A program made the position numbers and the translations under genes. The notes below the pieces were generated by a model that had not been told where the DNA came from, did not search any database, and saw nothing but the letters and a program-made list of their open reading frames with translations. Shown piece after piece: positions 6,133 through 12,326 of a stretch of DNA of 49,417 nt; the stretch's first letter is position 1, and every line of letters begins with the position of its first letter. Source of the DNA: a virus; IMG/VR virus record IMGVR_UViG_3300033993_001025, positions 1 to 49,417 of that record. One strand, given 5' to 3'.

Positions 6133-6490
6133 GACGAACGGCACGTCTGACATATTTGCCGAACAACAAGCCGTAGGTATGCAAGGATAAAACCGCCGAA
6201 CGCTTGGAAAATCCGCCCCAAGGAGCGATTGAGATAGCCGCCTTGGGAATTCATCAGGTGATGATAAAGTGCCAGACTTGTTCTGGGAGATGCGTTCACT
6301 AGCCATCGGTCATAGATTGGCAACCTCGGAGCCGTAGTGAACAAGGCACAACTAACCATGCGCGAAAACGTCAGGGATAGGTTGTTCAGCCATATTTTTA
6401 GCCCCTTCGCAGGGGCGAGATGTGGGCAAACTCCCATCGCTCTCCCGTAGGGATAGCGTTGATCATATATCGACTTATAGCCATTTATAT
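6133..6490 (+). ncRNA. candidate structured non-coding RNA 1
   Basis: No plausible protein is encoded here, but perfect or near-perfect hairpins are dense: AGACG/CGTCT at the predicted 5' end (6132-6148), CCCAAGG 6217-6223 with CCTTGGG 6241-6247, CCAGA/TCTGG 6272-6286, GTTCACTA 6294-6301 with TAGTGAAC 6335-6342, GCCCCT/AGGGGC 6401-6416, GATGTGGG/CTCCCATC 6419-6438 and CGCTCTCCC/GGGATAGCG 6438-6458. The rightward promoter at 6097-6126 predicts a start near 6133. The 3' end is a guess; the sequence becomes A/T-rich after 6480. Phage GOLLD- and ROOL-type RNAs are known large ornate RNAs and are the first families to test; I cannot assign one by eye. Confidence 0.6.
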
Positions 6491-6550
6491 CCATTTATAA
6501 ACCAAATTTATTAGAAATAACTATAATCTTCCGAAATAAATAAAAAAAGA

Positions 6551-6580
6551 TTGAACATGTTTAAAAAATGTGAGTCTATA
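6551..6580 (+). promoter_or_regulatory. TTGAAC-N18-TCTATA phage promoter
   Basis: AAAAAAAGATTGAAC ends at 6556, TTGAAC being 6551-6556, then 18 bp and TCTATA (6575-6580). The 15-base A-tract-plus-box is shared exactly with the sites at 7848 and 35986. The predicted start near 6587 leads into RNA 2. Confidence 0.72.
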
Positions 6581-6586
6581 CATACA

Positions 6587-7118
6587 TAGCAGTTTTGGTT
6601 CTTTTAAATTTTAAGGGGGAGAGAATTGGATTCGACGAACGGCCATGCCTTCGCACTCGGTTTCGATACCGACTCCTCCAGATTTTGACTCCTGCCATTT
6701 TAGACGCAAGTTCATGGTGGACATCAGGGGTCTCGCTGCGGTCATTGAGGGCATCAATGTGAGTAAAGCGTTCCGGCGGGTTCGCATCACGGGGATGAGC
6801 GACCTGAGCCGTAGCTCCATTTTTTCACGTTCCTGTGTCGGACGAAGTATTCGCAGAACGCAGATTGGGAACTCCCGACGAGCAAGTATCCGTAGAAAAG
6901 TGCGAAAGGACATCAACACGGATAGCCGCGCCGATGCGATGATGCTCTGTGTGGCCACACAACATCTAGCTCGGAAGAAAGTCCCCAAGGACATCCAGCC
7001 ATAATTTTTGTTGGGCAGCGTGACAACTTCACGGCCAGTTCAGCCCTCTACATCCTCGTGATGAATGGCGTCTGGCGGGACGGGCGGGGCATGAGCCTCT
7101 TAGACTCCCGAAAGCCCC
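6587..7118 (+). ncRNA. candidate structured non-coding RNA 2
   Basis: A region of visibly higher G+C than its flanks, with its own promoter and no convincing protein: the frames open on both strands are Arg/Ser-rich and unlike anything recognised. It opens with a tRNA-like domain (6615-6680). Further elements include the palindrome TGTGTGGCCACACA near 6948, the GTCC/GGAC hairpin at 6981-6992 and GGGGC 7086-7090 with GCCCC 7114-7118. The 3' end is assumed to be at that last hairpin, before the next promoter. The 10-mer GACGAACGGC occurs near the 5' end of both RNA 1 and RNA 2. Confidence 0.5.
6615..6680 (+). ncRNA. tRNA-like / tmRNA-like terminal domain without anticodon
   Basis: GGGGGAG (6615-6621) pairs with CTCCTCC (6673-6679) as a 7-bp acceptor stem whose third pair is G.U, the alanine identity element shared with tmRNA, followed by A6680 as discriminator. 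GGATTCGAC (6628-6636) is the conserved tmRNA D-arm analogue at the usual distance. CGAA-C-GGC/GCC-TTCG (6636-6653) forms a closed stem where tmRNA has P2 or tRNA the anticodon arm. TCGGT/ACCGA (6657-6672) with TTCGAT loop resembles a T-arm. CCA is not encoded. There is no tag reading frame between the arms, so this is not a standard tmRNA. Confidence 0.45.
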
Positions 7119-7122
7119 ATGC

Positions 7123-7150
7123 TTGACTTTTATTTGTTTCTATATAAAAT
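7123..7150 (+). promoter_or_regulatory. sigma70-like promoter of the HNH gene
   Basis: TTGACT (7123-7128), 16 bp, TAAAAT (7145-7150), with the HNH gene ATG eight bases later at 7159. It differs from the TTGAAC-N18 class and suggests the HNH gene carries its own promoter. Confidence 0.5.
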
Positions 7151-7158
7151 ATTCAGAA

Positions 7159-7812
7159 ATGAAACTATTAAAAGTTGCAACAGGAATGCCGCTCGGAACC
7201 TTTAAACACGGAGACAATCACCCAATCCATGGAGAAAAAAGAAAATTTTACAAATATTCAAACGGAAAAGAGCTTTGGTATAAAAAAGAAACATTTGAAG
7301 AATATTTAAAAAAACAAAGGCGAAATTCAAAAATATACAATAAGCGATTAAGAGAAACGAATTACAAAAAATATATAAACAATAAAAAGAAATATCGAAA
7401 CAAAGTTAAGTCAGCAATTTATAATCGCTTGTGGAGGCAAAAAAACAAAGAAAAATACAATGCCAACATGAGAGAATATTATAAAAGAAAAAAACAAGAG
7501 CCTCAATATCGAATAAAATTAAATCTGCGATCAAGACTCAAAGATGCATTAAAAAGATCATTTTCCGGGAAGCCGTCGCTGTCATTGGTTGGATGTTCTA
7601 TTGAATTTCTAAAAAAACACTTGGAATCAAAGTGGACTGATGGAATGTCTTGGGAAAATTACGGAAAGTGGCATATTGACCACATACTGCCATGCAGTAG
7701 TTTTAATTTAACAATTCCAGCCCAACAAGAGAAATGCTTTAACTGGAAAAATCTTCAGCCGTTGTGGGCGAAAGACAACATTAAGAAGGGCGCAAAAATT
7801 TTGACCACATAG
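7159..7812 (+). CDS. free-standing HNH endonuclease
   Basis: A 217-residue, very lysine-rich protein with the HNH core near its C-terminus: KWHIDHILPCSSFNL, then FNWKNLQPLWAKDN, i.e. the DH...N...N pattern of HNH nucleases that use one metal ion to cut DNA. The N-terminal half is a basic helical region likely to bind DNA. The frame extends upstream to 7123, but that stretch is the promoter, so I start at ATG 7159. The gene is much richer in A+T than the flanking RNA region, consistent with a separately acquired homing-type gene. No intron is visible, so it is free-standing. Confidence 0.8.
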   Translation: MKLLKVATGMPLGTFKHGDNHPIHGEKRKFYKYSNGKELWYKKETFEEYLKKQRRNSKIYNKRLRETNYKKYINNKKKYRNKVKSAIYNRLWRQKNKEKYNANMREYYKRKKQEPQYRIKLNLRSRLKDALKRSFSGKPSLSLVGCSIEFLKKHLESKWTDGMSWENYGKWHIDHILPCSSFNLTIPAQQEKCFNWKNLQPLWAKDNIKKGAKILTT

Positions 7813-7847
7813 CGCACTCCGTTCCCAACAAATTTTTTAAAAAAAGA

Positions 7848-7877
7848 TTGAACGTTTGTGGTTAATCTGTGTCTATT
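7848..7877 (+). promoter_or_regulatory. TTGAAC-N18-TCTATT phage promoter
   Basis: AAAAAAAGATTGAAC, with TTGAAC at 7848-7853, 18 bp, TCTATT (7872-7877); ATG follows seven bases later at 7885. It shares the 15-base upstream block with the sites at 6551 and 35986. Confidence 0.78.
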
Positions 7878-7884
7878 GACTCGT

Positions 7885-8421
7885 ATGAAAAACCACACTA
7901 ATCCTAGTCAAACAGTTAAAATCCTCAATTACCTTCTCAAAGGTAAATCAATCACACCGCTTGAAGCGTTAAGCCGTTTTAAGTGTTTCCGACTGGCATC
8001 CAGAATCAACGAAATCAAACGCTCTGGCATTAAAATCAGCAAAGAAATCGTTTCCAGAAATGGCAAACGCTATGCGAAATATTCGATTGCCAAAAAAATC
8101 AAAGCAGCAGCAATGCTTTTGATTTTTGTTTGTGGCGCAGCCCAAGCACAAGAAACAATCAACTACAGCGGATATTCGTATAATACTGGTTACGGGAACA
8201 ATTCTCCAACATATAACTATGGAACAGCAACCGTGACACAGCCAGATTCCACGGCAAAAAGAACACAAGCATTGGTTGATAACATTGTCAGAGACTCTCA
8301 GGCTCGCACAGCAGAAGCCTATCGCCAATTGGATGCAAGCCGCGCACAACGGCAGCTTGAGTATCAAACACAAGAACTTCAAAAGCAGACAAAACTTTTG
8401 CAAAAATTGGCCAACCAATGA
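7885..8421 (+). CDS. HTH domain fused to a signal/transmembrane segment and exported tail
   Basis: This 178-residue protein starts at ATG 7885; the frame is open earlier but only through the promoter. Residues about 8-68 form a winged-HTH-like domain (QTVKILNYLLKGKSITPLEAL, then RLASRINEIKRSGIKI). Immediately after comes AKKIKAAAMLLIFVCGAAQAQ, which reads as a signal peptide or signal anchor with an AQA cleavage-like site. The remainder is Tyr/Asn/Ser-rich and ends in a coiled coil (about residues 130-178). A DNA-binding domain in front of an export signal implies a ToxR-like membrane regulator, or an accidental fusion of two genes. No alternative start gives a complete signal peptide alone. 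It heads the unit 7885-9319. Confidence 0.6.
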   Translation: MKNHTNPSQTVKILNYLLKGKSITPLEALSRFKCFRLASRINEIKRSGIKISKEIVSRNGKRYAKYSIAKKIKAAAMLLIFVCGAAQAQETINYSGYSYNTGYGNNSPTYNYGTATVTQPDSTAKRTQALVDNIVRDSQARTAEAYRQLDASRAQRQLEYQTQELQKQTKLLQKLANQ

Positions 8422-9062
8422 ACTATCTTAACGTAAACATTCCGTTTTTCTTTGCATTCTTGGACAAAGGATTCTTTTATGACCTTGAGCCAAGCGTGAC
8501 AAGAGAAAGAGTTGTTGTAGAAGTTTTCGCCTACACGTCAATACCCCAAAGGTGCGGAATGTTTAGCGTTATGACCGAATACGGCTCACAACACGCCAGA
8601 GTTCCAATTCAATATCTCCATACAGATGAAACGGGTGGCAGCAACTACCCTCTGGACTGGATTCAGCTATGGGACTCCATGAGCTACTACTGCTCGGTCA
8701 ACATCTTGGACTACTGCAAAAACCGCGCAGCCAACATTATGTTGAAGAACAAGTCTTTTGAAAAAGCCCAATACATGTTCACCTTGGATTGGTGCTTGGG
8801 GCCACATTATACCTCTGGGTATGGAGAGATGGCGGCTGGCCACAAATGCGGCCATGTGTTTGCTGGAGACGGGCAATACTTTATCCAGCCAAATAATCGC
8901 GTGTTATGGATGGACGGCGGTTCATTTATTGCCAAGAAATTTGACACCAAGCCAGACTGGAAAGTATTCAGCCAAGAGTTTAGCTGTGAACGCACAGGCA
9001 GCAGGTGGGTAAGCGAAAGCGAGGAGGAACTATGGTTTTACGACTTCAAAGAGCAGGGATAG
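8418..9062 (+). CDS. hypothetical protein
   Basis: A 214-residue protein starting in an ATGA overlap with the preceding gene. It is rich in aromatic residues, Cys and Gly, with no clear membrane segment and no motif I can place. Function unknown; it is co-transcribed with an HTH/membrane protein and a probable lipoprotein. Confidence 0.65.
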   Translation: MNYLNVNIPFFFAFLDKGFFYDLEPSVTRERVVVEVFAYTSIPQRCGMFSVMTEYGSQHARVPIQYLHTDETGGSNYPLDWIQLWDSMSYYCSVNILDYCKNRAANIMLKNKSFEKAQYMFTLDWCLGPHYTSGYGEMAAGHKCGHVFAGDGQYFIQPNNRVLWMDGGSFIAKKFDTKPDWKVFSQEFSCERTGSRWVSESEEELWFYDFKEQG

Positions 9063-9319
9063 GAATAGCAATACTTATTGCTAACGGTTGTGTTTCTTAT
9101 CCACGGCCCTATCCTTGGAACTTCCCCCCAGCCCATGAATGGAACGCGCCACTTGAAACCAGTTGGGTCAATCTTGTTGATAACTGGCGAAAATTGACAA
9201 CTCCAAGCAATAAGGTCTATTGCGAAATCACAAAATCTTACCAGCCCGATTTTGGCTACGAGATAGAAAAACTCAAGGCTCTTGATCGGGATTTGGAAGA
9301 GCATGAACTATATCAATAA
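9032..9319 (+). CDS. probable small lipoprotein
   Basis: A 95-residue protein starting at ATG 9032, preceded by one of the few strong Shine-Dalgarno sequences here (GAGGAGG, four bases upstream). The N-terminus (MVLRLQRAGIGIAILIANGC) is a basic-hydrophobic signal ending in a lipobox-like ANGC, so Cys20 may be lipidated. The mature part is Pro/Trp-rich then helical. A phage outer-membrane role such as an o-spanin or exclusion lipoprotein is possible, but it is far from the lysis genes. Confidence 0.55.
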   Translation: MVLRLQRAGIGIAILIANGCVSYPRPYPWNFPPAHEWNAPLETSWVNLVDNWRKLTTPSNKVYCEITKSYQPDFGYEIEKLKALDRDLEEHELYQ

Positions 9320-9620
9320 TCCAACCCAACTTCCTAGCATCCCTACCATTAGCATGAACCCAATCATGGCACTCACGACACAAAGCGGCAAAATATTCGT
9401 ATTTACACAACCATTGACCCACCCTGCCAGCCTTATGGTGTATGTCAGTGCTCTTTTTGTTTTTGCAACGCTCGCATTGTGGATGGAGAGCAAGATACGC
9501 ACCCTTTACCTTATCATACTCACGATATTGCTTTGCGCGTTTTGGGGATGCTCCCCGCAACCTGCCGCCTCTTTTTAAAGGAGTTTTTGAACGAAGTGGA
9601 GTTTTTCTTGTCAAATACAT
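9273..9620 (-). CDS. HNH endonuclease, antisense to its neighbours
   Basis: A 115-residue protein with a zinc-bound HNH fold: HPQCERC, DIHHKAGR, then CRECHDWVH, i.e. two Cys pairs holding the beta-beta-alpha metal core, and a basic N-terminus with KTPLRSKTPLKRGGRLR. Such small phage HNH proteins are often terminase-associated nickases or homing nucleases. It is the only minus-strand gene between 7.1 and 13.6 kb and overlaps the 3' end of the lipoprotein gene by 47 bases. Its N-terminal codons contain the plus-strand promoter at 9587-9616. Confidence 0.82.
   Translation of the reverse strand: MYLTRKTPLRSKTPLKRGGRLRGASPKRAKQYREYDKVKGAYLALHPQCERCKNKKSTDIHHKAGRVGQWLCKYEYFAALCRECHDWVHANGRDARKLGWIIDIVHALPNPDQEP
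9587..9616 (+). promoter_or_regulatory. TTGAAC-N18-TCAAAT phage promoter
   Basis: T-tract then TTGAAC (9587-9592), 18 bp, TCAAAT (9611-9616), ATG at 9625 eight bases later. It lies inside the 5' coding end of the antisense HNH gene and drives the replication-gene unit 9625-13640. Confidence 0.75.
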
Positions 9621-9624
9621 AACG

Positions 9625-9849
9625 ATGAATAATTTAAATTTTGTATCTGAACCAATCGTGTGGCACGACTACGGCGATGAAAAGCCAAATGTAGCTGGAG
9701 TTTACATCATTGCCAACGAAAATTGCAACCCTCCATTTAGGACGGCATGTTATTATGATCCCTATTACGGTTGGAGTGGAGTTGGCCACGTTCTTGAAAA
9801 ATTGATTAAATATTGGGCGGAGTTTCCTAAATGTCCAAATTCAAAGTAG
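9625..9849 (+). CDS. hypothetical protein
   Basis: A 74-residue protein (MNNLNFVSEPIVWHDYGDEK start), first gene after the promoter at 9587. Its GVYIIANENCNPPF and Trp-rich end resemble small phage proteins of unknown function seen beside replication genes. The ATG was chosen because it follows the promoter at leaderless distance. Confidence 0.6.
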   Translation: MNNLNFVSEPIVWHDYGDEKPNVAGVYIIANENCNPPFRTACYYDPYYGWSGVGHVLEKLIKYWAEFPKCPNSK

Positions 9850-10058
9850 TATTAACGGTCATATCAACAGATTCCGTGTCCCCGTGTCCTGTTGGGCCAA
9901 GATTTAGAAGGGGCTTACCAATGCCGATGGAAAACATTTACCAAGAGCGCGGAGGATATTATTTTGACCCAGCAACAGAGATTGAAGCGGCACAAAATTT
10001 AGCAGAAAGCCTTGAGAGATACCTTAACGATCATAGCAACAAAAAGAAAAGAAAATGA
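9831..10058 (+). CDS. hypothetical protein
   Basis: A 75-residue protein overlapping the previous gene by 19 bases and the next by four. The N-terminal half is Pro/Ser-rich, the C-terminal half a charged helix ending KKKRK. Function unknown. Confidence 0.55.
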   Translation: MSKFKVVLTVISTDSVSPCPVGPRFRRGLPMPMENIYQERGGYYFDPATEIEAAQNLAESLERYLNDHSNKKKRK

Positions 10059-11032
10059 ATATTGTATTTGCATATCATAACGGAGATGTTGAGCTTGCCA
10101 TTGAGTCAGCCAAATCCATCAAATCAATAGGGGCAAACATAAGGCATAAAGCCACCATCTGTTGCCCAGCCGAAACCAAAGAAGTAGATCAAATTTCGGG
10201 AATCCTAAAAGAATGTTTTGTGGATGTTGGCAGGATTGTGGCACAAGATGGATTTAATGGTTGGCCGCTTGGCCCAAATCAGATGTTTGTGGACGCCGCT
10301 GTTGAATGTTACTCCAAGGGAGAGCCTTGGTATTTTTGGGAGCCAGATTGTGTTCCCGTAAAAGCTGGATGGTGCGACATCTTGCAAGACGAATACGCCA
10401 AGAACCCTTCAATCCTTGGGTGCATGTATAATGAGGGGACAACCACCGGAGGGAAAAAAGTTCACAAGCTAATTGTGGGTAGCGCGATTTATCCGCCAAA
10501 CTTTTTTGATTATTGCCCCTTGGCGAGAAACTTAAATTCTTACAACCTGTCCTACCGATCTGCGGGGGTCGAGCCAGAACCTTGGGACGTGTATTGCCGT
10601 TGGGAGTTTTTAAAAATAGCAAGAGACACGCCCCTGATTCGTGCGTATTGGAAAAGCGTGAACTATCAGAGGAAGGACGGCAAAATTGTGTTTTTTGCCG
10701 ACAGTCCAGACGCGCAAGAAATACAAAACGTAACCTGTCCAGATCGCTTTGTGTCAATGGACGCTGTGGTTATCCACGGATGCAAAGACGGCTCGCTCCA
10801 TAAAATGGTTCAGGAGGGACTTGCGAAAACTTCGGGTTCCGAAAATTTAAAGGGGTTCCCGAAGCCAGTTTCGGCAACCCTTAAAACGTCCAAATCTGAT
10901 TTGAAACCCAAAAAAGAAAAAAAGAAACGCCGCGTTATTTCAGATCAAGAGCGCGAGCGCAGAAGTGATCACATGAAAGCTGTGGCTGCAAAACGCTGGG
11001 GCAAGCAAAATGTTCAGTCCCAAACTTCTTAA
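10055..11032 (+). CDS. glycosyltransferase-like protein with basic tail
   Basis: A 325-residue protein. The N-terminal 240 residues resemble a GT-A-type phage glycosyltransferase: it opens MNIVFAYHNGD, has a conserved WYFWEPDCVPVKAGW segment where an acidic metal-binding motif is expected, and FVSMDAVVIHGCKDGSLH near the end of the domain. The last 75 residues are low-complexity and highly basic (KPKKEKKKRRVISDQ), suggesting nucleic-acid or surface binding. The substrate could be phage DNA bases or a cell-surface sugar; the basic tail and its place next to helicases favour DNA, but this is inference. Confidence 0.55.
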   Translation: MNIVFAYHNGDVELAIESAKSIKSIGANIRHKATICCPAETKEVDQISGILKECFVDVGRIVAQDGFNGWPLGPNQMFVDAAVECYSKGEPWYFWEPDCVPVKAGWCDILQDEYAKNPSILGCMYNEGTTTGGKKVHKLIVGSAIYPPNFFDYCPLARNLNSYNLSYRSAGVEPEPWDVYCRWEFLKIARDTPLIRAYWKSVNYQRKDGKIVFFADSPDAQEIQNVTCPDRFVSMDAVVIHGCKDGSLHKMVQEGLAKTSGSENLKGFPKPVSATLKTSKSDLKPKKEKKKRRVISDQERERRSDHMKAVAAKRWGKQNVQSQTS

Positions 11033-12323
11033 CCACCAACAGGTTCCAGCATCCCAACTTTTACGCGCCCTGCAAAACGGGACAAGAGAATGGGGATATG
11101 CTGGGGCTGTTGACATGAGCGAGGTTGGTATGGGGAAAACCTACTGCGACCTTGCTGCCGCCATTGAAACTGGACGCAGGGTTGCTGTGCTTTGTCCTGT
11201 TGTTGGCGTTGAGGGGTGGCACAAGGCGTTTTCTCACTTCGGGGCGGAGCCATACCACATTGGGTCTTACGAAGCCGTAAGGGGCAACTGGAGGCCCAGC
11301 ATAGGACAGTTTGGCGACAGGTATTTCAAGTGGAACAACCCCAGCGATATTATCATTATTGCAGACGAGGCACAGATAACCCGAAACATGGACTCCATAA
11401 CAACCGCCTGTATCGGTGGGGCCATAAAGCAAAACATACCAATAATTTGCGCCAGCGCAACGCTGGCTCTTTCTCCGCTTGAACTGCGTATTGCAGGAAG
11501 GATAACAGGCTTGCACTCTGGAGGAGATGACTGGATAAGGTTTATGTATGGCAATGGATGCCGATACAACCAAGACGAGGACAGGTGGTGGTGGGACAAA
11601 AGCTACACAGAAAAACTTGTCGCAATTCACAAGCAGCTTATTCCACAAAGAGGTTGCAGGATGAGAAAATCAGACCTTGGAAGCGAGTATGCAGGAACAA
11701 CAATTGAAGTCCTTCCATTCATTGTTGAGGAGTTTTATGAGATTGAAAGAAAATGGGAGAAAGCCGACAAGCAAGCCAGATGGATGGAGTCCCAAGGAAT
11801 AGACAGAAATATCATTATGAACGTTCGGCGCGGCAACAGAATGAAAGCGTGGAAAGCTTCAGAAATGGCCCTTGTTCCTCATGTCTGCAAAAGAATCCAA
11901 GAAGACATAAAGTGTGGCAACTCTGTAGCCGCTTTCTTTTCTTTTACGGAAAGCAGGGAACTTGCTGGAAGCATCCTCGGAACAAAAGACGGCTTCTTTG
12001 GTGGTCAATCTCCAAAAAAACGAAAAGAACTTATCGAAAAATTTCAATTGAACGAAATACACATTCTCCTGTCTAACATCGGAGCGGGAGGCGCAAGCGT
12101 TAGCCTCCACGACACTACAGGAACCAGACCAAGAGTGAGCTACATATTTCCAACAGATCAACCAGTAAAAATGGGACAAGCCATTGGGCGAATTGATCGT
12201 TGTGGCGGAAAGACCCACGCAAGGCAATACATTCCGTGTATCGCGGGAGGGATGAGCCAATTCATGGTTGAGGGTTGCGCCAAAAAGCTTAGACAGCTTC
12301 AAATACTTAATGACGGCCAATAA
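11010..12323 (+). CDS. superfamily 2 DNA helicase
   Basis: A 437-residue helicase. Motif I is VGMGKTY (about residues 38-44, Walker A), motif II is IIIADEAQ (DEAQ box), motif III is CASAT, and the second RecA lobe ends with LLSNIGAGGASVSLHD and the QAIGRIDRCG arginine-finger motif VI. This arrangement matches small SF2/SNF2-like helicases of phage replication modules. It would couple ATP hydrolysis to DNA translocation. Its start overlaps the upstream gene, and DnaB follows four bases after its stop. An apparent TTGAAC-class promoter lies inside it at 12048. Confidence 0.85.
   Translation: MFSPKLLNHQQVPASQLLRALQNGTREWGYAGAVDMSEVGMGKTYCDLAAAIETGRRVAVLCPVVGVEGWHKAFSHFGAEPYHIGSYEAVRGNWRPSIGQFGDRYFKWNNPSDIIIIADEAQITRNMDSITTACIGGAIKQNIPIICASATLALSPLELRIAGRITGLHSGGDDWIRFMYGNGCRYNQDEDRWWWDKSYTEKLVAIHKQLIPQRGCRMRKSDLGSEYAGTTIEVLPFIVEEFYEIERKWEKADKQARWMESQGIDRNIIMNVRRGNRMKAWKASEMALVPHVCKRIQEDIKCGNSVAAFFSFTESRELAGSILGTKDGFFGGQSPKKRKELIEKFQLNEIHILLSNIGAGGASVSLHDTTGTRPRVSYIFPTDQPVKMGQAIGRIDRCGGKTHARQYIPCIAGGMSQFMVEGCAKKLRQLQILNDGQ
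12048..12077 (+). promoter_or_regulatory. intragenic TTGAAC-N18-TCTAAC element
   Basis: Inside the SF2 helicase gene, TTGAAC (12048-12053), 18 bp, TCTAAC (12072-12077), with the spacer beginning GAA as at other sites. It lies 250 bp before dnaB and may boost its transcription. Because it is also coding sequence, chance cannot be excluded. Confidence 0.45.
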
Positions 12324-12326
12324 TTT

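Noticed and set aside
6093-6494. 133-residue minus-strand ORF
   Set aside because: It covers the hairpin-rich RNA region, has no promoter or plausible start context, and its composition looks like a translated structured RNA. The plus-strand promoter at 6097 argues for a non-coding RNA instead.
6611-7004. Two long ORFs on opposite strands (127 and 119 residues)
   Set aside because: Both are Arg/Ser-rich and overlap almost completely; the plus ORF starts inside the tRNA-like domain. Neither resembles a protein family, and the openness follows from higher G+C.
6615-7118. Standard or permuted tmRNA gene
   Set aside because: The acceptor, D-like and T-like arms are complete within 66 bases, with no tag codons ending in an AA-stop anywhere downstream, and the order of parts does not fit a permuted gene. 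I keep only the weaker tRNA-like call.
9282-9578. 98-residue plus-strand ORF with hydrophobic stretches
   Set aside because: It is the antisense of the HNH gene, whose Cys/His motifs are clear; the hydrophobic look comes from the reverse of conserved codons.
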